From NCBI GenBank assembly GCA_964472505.1, contig CAYYQW010000008.1, positions 16,384 through 80,383 on the forward strand: a stretch of 64,000 nucleotides of DNA, read 5' to 3'. The translations under genes were made by a program, and so were the position numbers. Every line of letters starts with the position of its first letter. Position 1 is the stretch's first letter. The DNA comes from JAYEIA01 sp964472505 (GTDB taxonomy: Bacteria; Bacteroidota; Bacteroidia; Bacteroidales; JAADGE01). Of the stretch, positions 35,880-43,990 are shown piece by piece. The notes beneath the pieces are model-generated. The model worked only from the letters and a program-made list of their open reading frames with translations. It made no database searches and was not told the origin of the DNA.

Positions 35880-36327
35880 TTAGAGTTTGGCAGAAAACTA
35901 CAAAATTAATTCACTGCGCACGTCAGGTGTTTTCACCTGACGCAAAACAGGCAGTTTTAAAACTCCGTTCGGCTTAATAATGAAAGGATTAAGACGGTAG
36001 ATTATCAGTAGTTGAAGTTTCGCAGCATAGTTTTTATTAGATATAAGACAATTTTGCAATCGGGTTGCAAGACCGGATACATGCCGGCTTTTGGCTGACG
36101 AAGATTGAAACACTTTTGAACGTCCGGCGGTTCCTGAGCATCAGTCGAAGGAAGGACTTCAAAACGTGTGGGCTGCTTGGAGCAGTGGCACGGGCACGCT
36201 TTCATCTTGCGGATTTCTGACCTTACATAATTTATTACGGTGGGGTAGGAATCATGATTTTATCAAAAAAATTGCGACAGCCTTGTTTACGTGGAATCAG
36301 GAGTTCTGAGTTTCAAAAGACCGGAAT
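35880..36327. other. Gene-free region with terminator hairpin and repeat fragment
   Basis: No supported gene. The hairpin at 35921-35942 is listed separately. The segment 36126-36158 (GGCGGTTCCTGAGCATCAGT...) is the reverse complement of part of the hairpin repeat at 49923-50032, so it is a fragment of the same family. The rest was not recognised. Confidence 0.6.
35921..35942 (+). terminator. Hairpin after the adaptor gene
   Basis: CGTCAGGTG (35921-35929) and CACCTGACG (35934-35942) form a perfect 9-bp stem with a TTTT loop, 42 bp after the stop. No T run follows, so it may be a weak terminator or mRNA-end hairpin. Confidence 0.5.
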
Positions 36328-36364
36328 AAAAAAAGCTTCGCCAAAATTTTGGCGAAGCTTTTTT
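36328..36364 (-). terminator. Bidirectional terminator of gdhA
   Basis: An almost fully palindromic block, AAGCTTCGCC-AAAATTTT-GGCGAAGCTT, flanked by A on the left and T on the right, works on both strands. It lies 22 bp after the gdhA stop. Confidence 0.9.
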
Positions 36365-36385
36365 ACTGTATAAACCCAATATGAA

Positions 36386-37726
36386 TTAAACTAAACCTTG
36401 AGCCAGCATAGCATCGGCCACTTTTACAAAGCCGGCAATATTCGCTCCTTTTACATAATTAATGTATCCGTCATCTTCGGCGCCGAATTTTTTACAGGCA
36501 TCGTGAATGTCAATCATGATTTTTTGTAATTTTTCATCCACTTCTTCCGAAGCCCAATTGTAGCGCATTGAGTTTTGGCTCATTTCCAGACCTGATACGG
36601 CTACGCCGCCGGCATTGGATGCTTTCCCGGGAGAAAACAAGATTTGAGCTTTATGGAATATTTCAACGGCTTCGGGTGTGCAAGGCATGTTAGCACCTTC
36701 GGCAACACAAATAACACCGTTATCAACCAGATTTTGAGCATCTTGCTCGTCGAGTTCGTTTTGAGTAGCGCAGGGCAGGGCAACATCGACTTTTTGTTCC
36801 CATGGGCGTTTTCCGGGGAAGAATTCAACACCAAATTCATCGGCATAAGGTTGCACCACATCATTGTTGGTAGCTCTGAGTTCCAGCATGTACTCAATTT
36901 TTTCGCCTGAAATGCCGTCCGGGTCGTAGATGTATCCGTCGGGTCCGGAGAGCGTTACTACTTTGGCACCCAGCTCGGTGGCTTTAATGGTTGCTCCCCA
37001 AGAAACATTACCGAAACCGGAAACGGCTACGGTTTTTCCTTGTAAGGAGTCGCCTCGTGTGGCCAGCATCTGTTGTGCAAAATACACATCGCCAAAGCCG
37101 GTAGCTTCCGGGCGCATCAGGCTTCCGCCCCATTCGCGGCCTTTGCCTGTAAGTACTCCGGTGAACTCATTTCTGAGGCGTTTGTATTGCCCGAACAGGT
37201 ATCCGATTTCTCGACCGCCTACGCCGATATCGCCGGCCGGTACATCGGTATTAGGGCCAATGTGGCGGAACAATTCCGACATAAAGCTTTGGCAAAAACG
37301 CATGATTTCAGAATCTGATTTTCCTTTGGCATCAAAATCCGAGCCGCCTTTTCCGCCGCCCATGGGCAATGTGGTAAGGCTGTTTTTTAATATTTGTTCA
37401 AAACCCAAGAATTTCAAAATGCTTAAGTTAACGCTTGGGTGAAAACGCAAGCCGCCTTTATATGGGCCGATGGCGCTGTTATATTCTACCCGAAAACCTT
37501 TGTTTACATGTACTTCACCTTGGTCATCTTGCCAGGGTACACGGAACATTATTACACGCTCGGGTTCTACCATACGCTCTAATATTTTGGCCTCTTTGTA
37601 TTTGGGGTTTTCTTCCATAAACGGAATGATAACCTCGGCTACTTCATATACCGCTTGATGAAATTCTGTTTCACCCGGATTGGCAGCCTTTACGATGTTC
37701 ATGAACTTTTCTATTTTTTCGTGCAT
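36386..37726 (-). CDS. gdhA: NADP-type glutamate dehydrogenase
   Basis: This 446-residue protein matches the hexameric, short glutamate dehydrogenase family in length. Motifs: GGLRFHPSVNLSILKFLGFEQ, the catalytic-lysine loop PMGGGKGGSDFDAKGKSD, PAGDIGVGGREIGYL, the Rossmann VAVSGFGNVSWGA and the subunit-C-terminal NAGGVAVSGLEMSQNS. It interconverts 2-oxoglutarate plus ammonia with glutamate and is likely the main ammonium-assimilating enzyme. It is monocistronic on the minus strand, with its own terminator, and lies directly left of the accessory island. Confidence 0.96.
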   Translation of the reverse strand: MHEKIEKFMNIVKAANPGETEFHQAVYEVAEVIIPFMEENPKYKEAKILERMVEPERVIMFRVPWQDDQGEVHVNKGFRVEYNSAIGPYKGGLRFHPSVNLSILKFLGFEQILKNSLTTLPMGGGKGGSDFDAKGKSDSEIMRFCQSFMSELFRHIGPNTDVPAGDIGVGGREIGYLFGQYKRLRNEFTGVLTGKGREWGGSLMRPEATGFGDVYFAQQMLATRGDSLQGKTVAVSGFGNVSWGATIKATELGAKVVTLSGPDGYIYDPDGISGEKIEYMLELRATNNDVVQPYADEFGVEFFPGKRPWEQKVDVALPCATQNELDEQDAQNLVDNGVICVAEGANMPCTPEAVEIFHKAQILFSPGKASNAGGVAVSGLEMSQNSMRYNWASEEVDEKLQKIMIDIHDACKKFGAEDDGYINYVKGANIAGFVKVADAMLAQGLV

Positions 37727-37987
37727 AGTAATTTATTTAAAAATTTCTAAATATGTTTTTAATATTATAAACAAAATTATACGTTTTTTGTTTAATTAAA
37801 ATATTTAAGCAACTTGTTGAATAAATATATTTGTCTATGCATCAGTATTTTAACTTGCATCTAATGCTGTTAAAAAGCAGTTTTTGACAAAAATCAGGTA
37901 TTTGAACATTATATTTCGGTTTTGAATAACAAACGTTTGCACAATTTGATGATATTTTATAAGAGTTTATTGTACAATATCCGGAAT
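37727..37987. other. AT-rich gdhA upstream region
   Basis: No supported gene. The sequence is AT-rich and should hold the gdhA promoter on the minus strand, but no convincing box pair was identified. It ends where the first ~137-bp island repeat begins. Confidence 0.5.
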
Positions 37988-37999
37988 ATTATTTGTGTT

Positions 38000-38136
38000 C
38001 AAGTGCCGGAAACTATGCTGATGAAGAAAATATTTTTGATCTAAGCGTTCTTAGTTTTCTTTGGAAAACGGTAAAATGATATTTCGACGGAGGCAGAGCC
38101 ATCCGCCGAACGCGGCACAGCCTGAAGCGAACGGGG
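38000..38136 (+). repeat. 137-bp island repeat, copy 1 (left boundary)
   Basis: This copy runs from CAAGTGCCGGAAACTATGCT to GAAGCGAACGGG. It is nearly identical to 44184-44320 and close to 43000-43135, all in the same orientation. It contains the small hairpin CTAAG-CGTT-CTTAG and a GGAGGCAGAGCCATCCGCC segment. Short open frames on its minus strand recur in the other copies and look like by-products. It marks the left edge of the accessory island. Confidence 0.9.
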
Positions 38137-38209
38137 TAAGTAAAACGCATAAAAACATGTTTTAAAACGTTTGCGGAAAACCGAAATAATGACAAATTTT
38201 TATATTTTT

Positions 38210-38404
38210 GTTAGCCACAACGATAAATGACCCGTGAATACCGAACCGGCGAAATTGAGTAGGAAAAACGACAGTGGTAAGGCCACACTCTCTGAAATGT
38301 TTTTTTGCTGATTGCTTGCTTTTAAGTAAGCTTGTCATTAGTGTCGTATACCATATAGGATAGATTGGCGATGCGGGAGTGTTGTTAGTATATACGTTGG
38401 CGTT
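38210..38404. repeat. attC-like palindromic element 1
   Basis: This gene-free segment runs from GTTAGCCACAACGATAAATG to GTATATACGTTGGCGTT (38404). It contains internal hairpins (GTGG-TAAGG-CCAC near 38274-38286 and TGCTTTTAAGTAAGC near 38317-38331). Its right end is the mirror of the left end of the element at 39153-39274, and both share TGCTTTTAAGTAA. The two elements therefore frame the lipoprotein gene with inward-facing GTTGGCGTT / AACGCCAAC, like sites flanking an integron cassette. Confidence 0.55.
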
Positions 38405-38478
38405 CATTTAAAGAAACCAAAATAACGGAGTTAAGTCGAAAATCCGAATTAGAGTAGACAAAAACAAAAATTAATAAT

Positions 38479-39144
38479 ATGAAAAAACAACTTTTAATTT
38501 CCGTATTAGCAGTATTGCTTTTCTCTTGTTCTTCACCATTAGACAAAAAATTTAATGAAGAAACTGCTCAAGAAGACATCAAAGCTATCAAGAGCGAAAT
38601 AGGCTCAACTGAGTTAAATCTTTTAGCAGGTTCAATGATAAGATTAGAATTTCAAGGCAGAAACCTTGAAGAAATGACCTACGCTGAAATTTTAGAAGAT
38701 GGAAAAAAATGGAAAGCTGAACAAGAAAAAATTGAAGCCGAACAAAAAGCACTTGCAGAAAAAGGCGCAAAGAAAGAAGCTGAAAGAATCAAAAAATTAA
38801 GAAAAGCCGTTATTGTTTCTTGTGTTGAAAAGGACTATACCGAAGTGGACTATCAAGATTACATTATCTACAAATTTGTTATCCAAAACAAATCAGACAA
38901 AGCAATTAGAGCTGTGAAAGGTAGAATAACATTTACAAACTTATTTGACGATGAAATAAAATCTCTAAATTTCGTTTATGACCAACCAATCCCAGCAGGA
39001 AAGGAAGTAAATTGGAATGCAACGTCTGACTACAACCAATTTATGGGTGAAGACAAGGCTCTGAAAAACAAGGATTTAAAAGACTTAAAAGTTATTTGGA
39101 AACCTGAAAAAATAATTTTTAAAGATGGTACGACTTTGGAATAA
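38479..39144 (+). CDS. Lipoprotein with coiled-coil region, unknown function
   Basis: This 221-residue protein has a lipoprotein signal MKKQLLISVLAVLLFSCSS with the lipobox Cys at 17. A long charged helical region (about residues 60-110, rich in Glu/Lys/Ala, for example KAEQEKIEAEQKALAEKG) is probably coiled coil. The C-terminal half (about 112-215) looks like an all-beta domain, with VVSCVEKDYTEVDYQDYIIYKF and IRAVKGRITFTNLFDDE, resembling domains that bind other envelope proteins. No enzyme motif seen. It lies alone between two attC-like elements, is AT-rich compared with the core genes and has the look of a mobile cassette gene. Confidence 0.72.
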   Translation: MKKQLLISVLAVLLFSCSSPLDKKFNEETAQEDIKAIKSEIGSTELNLLAGSMIRLEFQGRNLEEMTYAEILEDGKKWKAEQEKIEAEQKALAEKGAKKEAERIKKLRKAVIVSCVEKDYTEVDYQDYIIYKFVIQNKSDKAIRAVKGRITFTNLFDDEIKSLNFVYDQPIPAGKEVNWNATSDYNQFMGEDKALKNKDLKDLKVIWKPEKIIFKDGTTLE

Positions 39145-39152
39145 AAAAACGA

Positions 39153-39274
39153 AACGCCAACAGCGTATATAACTTATGGCGGGCAAAGTGGTAAATTCAT
39201 GCTTTGTGCTTTTAAGTAAATTTAGTGTAAACCGACAAGTAAGTGCTTCGGAAACCGCCACACGTCATATACGC
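39153..39274. repeat. attC-like palindromic element 2
   Basis: AACGCCAAC opens the element at 39153. GCGTATATAACTTATGGCGG (39163-39182) and CCGCCACACGTCATATACGC (39255-39274) are inverted repeats matching at 17 of 20 positions. The 72-bp centre includes TGCTTTTAAGTAA, shared with element 1. Size and nested symmetry resemble an integron attC site, but the terminal triplet-core sequence is GTTGGCG rather than strict GTTRRRY. Confidence 0.6.
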
Positions 39275-39304
39275 AAATCGATATGTGTAACAAAAATTGG
39301 AAAA

Positions 39305-40357
39305 ATGAAAAATACTCTAACATTGAAAAAAAGATTCGTAATAAATATTCTTTTTTTAAGCCTAATTTTTTTATTTAGCTGCGATAAAGCGGTTAATGAT
39401 ATTAACGAAGACAACGAACCGGAAGAAGAAAGTGAATGGACAGTCTATAATCATACAAATAGTCCATTACCTTCTCATCAAATTGCATCTTTATTTACCG
39501 ATAAAACCGGATTGTGGCTTTGTTCAAGTAATCTGTACCACTTTGACGGTGAAGAATGGATAACTTACGACAAGTATAATACAGGATTAGACCATCACCT
39601 TTCATTTGTGATATCCGGAATCAGAACAGAGCCTAATATAAACTGGTTTGGTTCTTGGACAGGTCTTTTAAAAAAAGTAGAAGATAACTGGAGCGCATTC
39701 ACGCCAAATAATTCATCAATACCTTCTATTGGAGTAAATGAAATAACCGGAGACAAAGATGGTAATTTATGGTTAGCAACTGATGCAGGAATAAGCATGT
39801 TTGATGGTATAGACAATTTTAGTGTTTATGATGAAACTAATACTCCCATACCATGTAGATATACCAAATTTATTGATATTACTACTAATGGTGATGTTTG
39901 GGCCGGAATCGTTTATAACGAACAAATATGCCCTGAGCCTAAAATAGGTTATTTAGCAAGATTTAAAAATGACACCTGGACGATATTTTCATCACAAAAT
40001 TCAAATATGCCGGAAGGAGATATTCGTGCCTTAAAAATTGATAACAACGATAATGTCTGGCTTGTAATTGATTGGGAGCTTATAAAGTTTAATAATACAG
40101 ATTTTGATATTTATGATATACCAATATCTATTTTACCTTCAAATAGTTTAATTAACGATATAGCTTTTGATACCCAAAATAACTTATGGCTTGCCACAAC
40201 AGCCGGTATTTTAAAATATGAAAATGGAACTTGGAAAAATATAACATCTGAAAATCCGGATTTATCACAAGAATACTTCCATATTGCAATTAGTGAAGAT
40301 AATACAAAATGGTTTTCAGAATTTGGGTCGGAATTAGTAAAATATACAGGAGATTAA
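39305..40357 (+). CDS. Lipoprotein with two-component-regulator-type propeller repeats
   Basis: This 350-residue protein starts at the ATG at 39305; the in-frame extension back to 39176 would cross the attC-like element and is rejected. A lipoprotein signal (NILFLSLIFLFSCDKA) has its lipobox Cys near residue 26, followed by an acidic linker. The rest consists of repeated propeller blades with the pattern DxxxxLWLAT..GI..FDG, as in TDKTGLWLCSSNLYHFDG, DKDGNLWLATDAGISMFDG, DNNDNVWLVIDWELIKFNN and DTQNNLWLATTAGILKYENG. Such repeats form sensor domains of hybrid two-component systems; here there is no kinase, so it is a stand-alone surface or periplasmic binding protein. Ligand unknown. Confidence 0.78.
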   Translation: MKNTLTLKKRFVINILFLSLIFLFSCDKAVNDINEDNEPEEESEWTVYNHTNSPLPSHQIASLFTDKTGLWLCSSNLYHFDGEEWITYDKYNTGLDHHLSFVISGIRTEPNINWFGSWTGLLKKVEDNWSAFTPNNSSIPSIGVNEITGDKDGNLWLATDAGISMFDGIDNFSVYDETNTPIPCRYTKFIDITTNGDVWAGIVYNEQICPEPKIGYLARFKNDTWTIFSSQNSNMPEGDIRALKIDNNDNVWLVIDWELIKFNNTDFDIYDIPISILPSNSLINDIAFDTQNNLWLATTAGILKYENGTWKNITSENPDLSQEYFHIAISEDNTKWFSEFGSELVKYTGD

Positions 40358-40392
40358 TATTAAAAAGTTAAACAATTTAAAATAACTCTCAA

Positions 40393-40500
40393 ATGAATAC
40401 AAGAGTAAGAGATAGAATGATTGAAATTGCAAAACGAAAATAATATGCGCTTTGAAAAACTATCTAAATCAAGTTATTGGTCTAATAAAATAATATTAAA
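40393..40500 (+). pseudogene. Possible decayed gene remnant
   Basis: The ATG at 40393 opens MNTRVRDRMIEIAKRK and then stops at 40441. Continuing in another frame gives CALKNYLNQVIGLIK and a further stop. The first 16 residues look like a real protein N-terminus (a helix with alternating charge), so this may be the start of a gene broken by a frameshift or truncation. Evidence is thin: no family was recognised. Confidence 0.25.
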
Positions 40501-40630
40501 AACACACATATCCTTAACCTATGCGCCCTATTTTATAGCTTGTTTTTGCTTCGCTTCGCTTTGGTTTCACTATCCGCAGAATCCGATGTCGCCAAGCTAT
40601 TTCCATTAAGGCTTATTTAAAAAATTATAC

Positions 40631-41704
40631 ATGAAACTTTTAGAAAAACAGATTGAAGACGTTTTCGAACAATTTTATACAGAATTAATTGAGCCTGATT
40701 TGGTTTTTCAAGGCAGACAAGTTATTCTTGAAAACAAATTACGAATAGACTTATTGTTTAAAGACGTAAATAATAAAAACGTAATAGTAGAGCTGAAAAA
40801 AGACAGCATTTCACGAGAAGATGTAGGGCAGATATTGCAATATGCAGGGACAATAGACAATAGTCGGGTAATTTTAATTGCTCCACATATTGCAAGCAGT
40901 TATAAAAAGTCATTTGAACACTATGGGATAGAATACATTGAGTTCAACAGTTTAAAAATTCAAAAATTATTTTCCAAATTATCAGAGAAAAGTAGAGAAA
41001 TTGAAAAAAATGAATTACCTGTTTTTGAAGAAGTTATAAAAGAACCACTTCCCGAAAAAAGAATTATTGACGGAAATATTGCATTCAAAGTGTCTTATAA
41101 CGACAGAAATTGGGCCGGAATATGCAGTCCCAAAATTTATCAGGAAAACAGTTTTGGGAAGCATAAAATGTTTTGGTGCAATGAACAACATAATCGTTTG
41201 AATACAGTTAAATGTCAAGATTGGAATGATAATGAGTTAGATATTAATAATTTTCCTTGTTATGATTCTGTTGCAAATAAAATTTTAGGTTTTAGTCCCG
41301 GGTGGAATCATGGTAAAAACAAACCTCATGTTTGTTTAAATGCAAAAGTAGGAAAAATCGCATTCTTAACCTCGCTTGAACCGGGGCTTCCTCAAAGCGA
41401 ACGTTTTATTTTTACAATCTTTCAGATAGAGAAAATAATACCAAAGCAAGATAACGGCTACGAATATTATTACGGCAATAATAAAACAGCAATTAAATTA
41501 AGTCCGGATCAATATCTAAAATTTTGGGATTATTATACAAATAACTCTACAAATAAACGATTCAAAAACTTTTGGGGCTCAGGTCTATTTAGATATGTTA
41601 AAGATAAAATTGCCATAATGATTCTTAATGAGATATTAAGCAATAATGGATTTTCAAAAGAACAAAAAACGAATGCAGAAATTCTAATGAATAATTTTAA
41701 ATAA
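40631..41704 (+). CDS. PD-(D/E)xK-type nuclease with unrecognised C-terminal domain (paralogue 1)
   Basis: This 357-residue protein has a NucS/DUF91-like restriction-endonuclease fold in its first 120 residues. The likely active site is Asp40 (RIDLLF), Glu54-x-Lys56 (VIVELKK) and Gln67 (DVGQILQ). The remaining 230 residues form a domain I do not recognise, with NDRNWAGICSP, KVGKIAFLTSLEPGLPQSERF and KFWDYYTNN as its strongest blocks. The GKIAFLTS...FIFTIFQIEKI block has the strand spacing of PUA-like (EVE/ASCH/SRA type) base-reading domains, which is only a guess. It is followed 41 bp later by a paralogue with the same layout. Probable DNA-targeting role, perhaps restriction or repair. AT-rich, in the island. 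Confidence 0.72.
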   Translation: MKLLEKQIEDVFEQFYTELIEPDLVFQGRQVILENKLRIDLLFKDVNNKNVIVELKKDSISREDVGQILQYAGTIDNSRVILIAPHIASSYKKSFEHYGIEYIEFNSLKIQKLFSKLSEKSREIEKNELPVFEEVIKEPLPEKRIIDGNIAFKVSYNDRNWAGICSPKIYQENSFGKHKMFWCNEQHNRLNTVKCQDWNDNELDINNFPCYDSVANKILGFSPGWNHGKNKPHVCLNAKVGKIAFLTSLEPGLPQSERFIFTIFQIEKIIPKQDNGYEYYYGNNKTAIKLSPDQYLKFWDYYTNNSTNKRFKNFWGSGLFRYVKDKIAIMILNEILSNNGFSKEQKTNAEILMNNFK

Positions 41705-41745
41705 TAATGAAATAGCTTTTGTATAAGCAAATAAAAAATCTGACT

Positions 41746-42810
41746 ATGACAAAACTATCCGAAAAACAAATTGAAGATGTGTTTGAACAACACTATAAAG
41801 AATTAATTTCATCTGATTTAGAGCTAATTGAAAGACAATATATCTTTAAGAATAAGCGAAGAGCAGACTTAATTTTTTTAGACAAAGACAAACGAAAAGT
41901 AATCGTAGAATTAAAAAGAAATGCCGTAAAAAGAGAAGATATTGGACAATTAGTAGAATATCACGGAATAATAAGTAATGAAAATCCAAGAATAATTTTA
42001 ATTGCTCCTATCATTCCGCAAACTGTCAAAATTTCTTTTGAACATTTTGGCATTGAATATCTTGAGTTTAAGGTAGATAAAATTGCAGAATTGCATGAAA
42101 ATTTATCAAAAAAGAATATACACAAAAAAAATATTCCTGTTAGTGAAGTAATTGCAGAACCATTATCTCAAAAGAGAATAATTGACGGAAATGTTGCATT
42201 TAAAGTTACTTATAATGACAGAAACTGGTCGGATGTTTGTTCTCCGAATATAGCACAATTTAATTTTGAAAATAGAACGTACTGTAATTTTCAAAGTACC
42301 TATTCTCTAAATTGCCAATCAAATAATTACATGGATTTACCTGAAAACGAAAAGTGTATTGAAACAAAAGTACTTAAAAATTTATGTTTTTATGCAGGAC
42401 ATTATCTCGGTAACAAACATAATTTTGAGCCTAAAAGAGCTTTGCACGTAAAATTAGGAAAAATTGCTGTTTTTACGTCAAGGAAACCGGGTACATCTGA
42501 AAGTGAACGGTTTATTTTTGCCATAGCACAAATTAATAAAATAAAAGATGAAATAGACATAAACCGCAATCCTTACGAAATGTTTTACTGTAATAAGAAA
42601 ACTGCGGTAATTTTTAATGATAAATTTTATCCGAAATATTGGGATTATTACAGTAATGCAAATAATCCGAGTCGTAAAGCGTGGAATACAGGTCTTTACA
42701 GGTATTGGAATGACACAAAAGTCGAAACTTTATTAAATGATTTGAGTAAAAATAATCATTTAACAAAATCTCAAAAGACAAATATAAAAGAACTCATAGA
42801 CTTGTTTTAA
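41746..42810 (+). CDS. PD-(D/E)xK-type nuclease with unrecognised C-terminal domain (paralogue 2)
   Basis: This 354-residue paralogue of the preceding gene starts at the ATG at 41746; an in-frame TTG at 41719 is less likely. The nuclease residues align: Asp41 (RADLIF), Glu55-x-Lys57 (VIVELKR) and Gln68 (DIGQLVE). The C-terminal blocks recur as NDRNWSDVCSP, KLGKIAVFTSRKPGTSESERF and KYWDYYSNA. Middle sequences between the blocks differ much more, as expected if the two copies recognise different targets. The tandem pair, with both active sites intact, could act as a heterodimer or as two specificities. It ends 21 bp before a composite repeat. Confidence 0.72.
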   Translation: MTKLSEKQIEDVFEQHYKELISSDLELIERQYIFKNKRRADLIFLDKDKRKVIVELKRNAVKREDIGQLVEYHGIISNENPRIILIAPIIPQTVKISFEHFGIEYLEFKVDKIAELHENLSKKNIHKKNIPVSEVIAEPLSQKRIIDGNVAFKVTYNDRNWSDVCSPNIAQFNFENRTYCNFQSTYSLNCQSNNYMDLPENEKCIETKVLKNLCFYAGHYLGNKHNFEPKRALHVKLGKIAVFTSRKPGTSESERFIFAIAQINKIKDEIDINRNPYEMFYCNKKTAVIFNDKFYPKYWDYYSNANNPSRKAWNTGLYRYWNDTKVETLLNDLSKNNHLTKSQKTNIKELIDLF

Positions 42811-42831
42811 AATGAAACCCGGCTCGTCTCC

Positions 42832-42937
42832 GTTGAGCCAAGGCTGCCAAAATAAATGTCCAAGTTCGGCGGTCGGCTTTGCCACCGTCGTATTATTTTT
42901 GAGGGCTTTGCCCGGTTACGGCAACAAATGAGAATAT
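42832..42937 (+). repeat. Island repeat H, copy 1
   Basis: GTTGAGCCAAGGCTGC ... AACAAATGAGAATATA recurs at 43882-43990 in the same orientation. It contains the hairpin GGCGG-tcggctttgcca-CCG and a second GC-rich stem near GCCCGGTTACGGC. It is the first part of a composite repeat that precedes the toxin-antitoxin pair. Confidence 0.85.
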
Positions 42938-42940
42938 AAG

Positions 42941-42984
42941 CTAAGTTGAGCGGCCGGAGCATAGCGAACAACCGCTCAACTTAG
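42941..42984. repeat. Perfect 13-bp palindromic hairpin
   Basis: CTAAGTTGAGCGG (42941-42953) and CCGCTCAACTTAG (42972-42984) pair perfectly around an 18-nt loop. It is a shortened relative of the 150-bp structured repeats at 23277 and 43989, which begin with the same TAAGTTGAGCGG sequence. Confidence 0.85.
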
Positions 42985-42999
42985 GTATTATTTGTATTT

Positions 43000-43135
43000 A
43001 AGTGCCGGAAACTATGCTGATGAAGAAAATATTTTTGATGTAAGCGTTCTTAGTTTTCTTTGGAAAATGGTAAAAAGATATTTCGACGGAGGCAGAGCCG
43101 GCCGCCGAATGCGGCATAGCCTGAAGCGAACTGGG
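43000..43135 (+). repeat. 137-bp island repeat, copy 2
   Basis: This is the middle copy of the 137-bp repeat, slightly more diverged than copies 1 and 3 (for example GCCGGCCGCC in place of GCCATCCGCC). With repeat H and the hairpin it forms a composite block, 42832-43135, directly upstream of the VapBC-type operon. Confidence 0.88.
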
Positions 43136-43173
43136 TTTTTAGAAAATTAAAATCATTTTCCAAGTAAGTAATA

Positions 43174-43205
43174 ATTGAACTAAATTATAAAAAGTGTTAC
43201 CTTTG
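43174..43205 (+). promoter_or_regulatory. Promoter of the toxin-antitoxin operon
   Basis: ATTG at 43174-43177 and TACCTTTG at 43198-43205 with a 20-bp gap fit the Bacteroidota -33/-7 pattern. The antitoxin ATG follows 16 bp downstream. Confidence 0.5.
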
Positions 43206-43221
43206 TTAAAAATACAAAATT

Positions 43222-43458
43222 ATGATACAGACACATTCATCTATACAAAATTATTTATGGTTTTTCAAAAACATGAGCAGAAGAACGAAAATAGAACTAA
43301 TTAACTGGCTTTCAAGCTCACTTCTTGAAAAAGAAGAGACGGAAACAGATGATTTTTTTGACTGTTTTGGAGCGTTTATTTCTGATAAATCAGCAGAACA
43401 ACAAGTTGAGGAAATCCGAAAATCACGTTATTTCGAAGATAAAAATATTGAATTATGA
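43222..43458 (+). CDS. Antitoxin of a VapBC-type module
   Basis: This 78-residue protein has a core MSRRTKIELINWLSSSLLEKE and a C-terminal tail rich in acidic and aromatic residues (EIRKSRYFEDKNIEL), as expected for a segment that wraps a PIN toxin. The short helical N-terminal part may form the DNA-binding dimer. The 4-bp ATGA overlap with the toxin gene indicates translational coupling, and the complex would normally repress its own promoter at 43174-43205. Assignment rests mainly on size, order and overlap. Confidence 0.8.
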   Translation: MIQTHSSIQNYLWFFKNMSRRTKIELINWLSSSLLEKEETETDDFFDCFGAFISDKSAEQQVEEIRKSRYFEDKNIEL

Positions 43459-43865
43459 TAAATTATCTACTTGATACAGATATGTGTATTTTTTTTATCA
43501 ACGGAAAGTTCGGACTAAAAGAAAAAATGCAAGCAGTGGGTAAGCAAAGACTTTTTATTTCTGAGATTACAATTGCAGAACTTAAATTTGGAGCAGAAAA
43601 CAGTCAGAAAGTTGAGTCTAACCGAAAAACTGTTGATAAATTTGTAAAAGCATCACAAGTAATTCCAATTGCCGGAAGTATTGATATTTATGCAAAAGAA
43701 AAAGCAAGATTAAGAAAGCAAGGCACACCTATTGATGATTTTGATTTATTGATAGGAGCAACTGCAATTTCTAATAAAATGACACTTTTAACGAGAAATA
43801 AAAAGCATTTTAAACGTATGAATAATTTAACATACGAGGACCGGATTGACAATTATAGTGTATAA
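43455..43865 (+). CDS. vapC: VapC-type PIN-domain toxin ribonuclease
   Basis: This 136-residue PIN-domain protein has the acidic active-site set: Asp7/Asp9 in YLLDTDMCIFF, Glu42 in ISEITIAELKFG and Asp94-Asp95-Asp97 in TPIDDFDLLIGATAI, ending with LLTRNKKHFKRM. VapC toxins are Mg-dependent endoribonucleases that cleave tRNA or rRNA and stop growth when the labile antitoxin is lost. Its gene overlaps the antitoxin gene by 4 bp. The whole operon is framed by two composite repeat blocks (42832-43135 and 43882-44320), which suggests movement as a unit. Confidence 0.92.
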   Translation: MINYLLDTDMCIFFINGKFGLKEKMQAVGKQRLFISEITIAELKFGAENSQKVESNRKTVDKFVKASQVIPIAGSIDIYAKEKARLRKQGTPIDDFDLLIGATAISNKMTLLTRNKKHFKRMNNLTYEDRIDNYSV

Positions 43866-43881
43866 TCGAGTACCCCGCTCT

Positions 43882-43990
43882 GTTGAGCCAAGGCTGCGTA
43901 CAAAATAAATGTCCAAGTTCGGCGGTCGGCTTTGCCGCCGTCGTATTCTTTTTGAGGGCTTTGCCCGGTTACGGCAACAAATGAGCATAT
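43882..43990 (+). repeat. Island repeat H, copy 2
   Basis: This second copy of repeat H has a fuller hairpin, GGCGG-tcggcttt-GCCGCC. It starts 17 bp after the toxin stop codon and leads into the 150-bp structured repeat B. Confidence 0.85.

Noticed and set aside
38013..38195. Open frame of 60 codons on the minus strand
   Set aside because: It lies in the 137-bp repeat, and the same peptide end is read from copy 3 (44197-44487). It is a by-product of a non-coding repeat.
39176..39304. 43-residue N-terminal extension of the propeller lipoprotein
   Set aside because: It translates the attC-like element and would bury the lipoprotein signal. The ATG at 39305 gives a proper signal.
40421..40609. 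Open frame of 62 codons on the plus strand
   Set aside because: Low-complexity, no start signal and overlaps the decayed remnant. Not supported as a gene.
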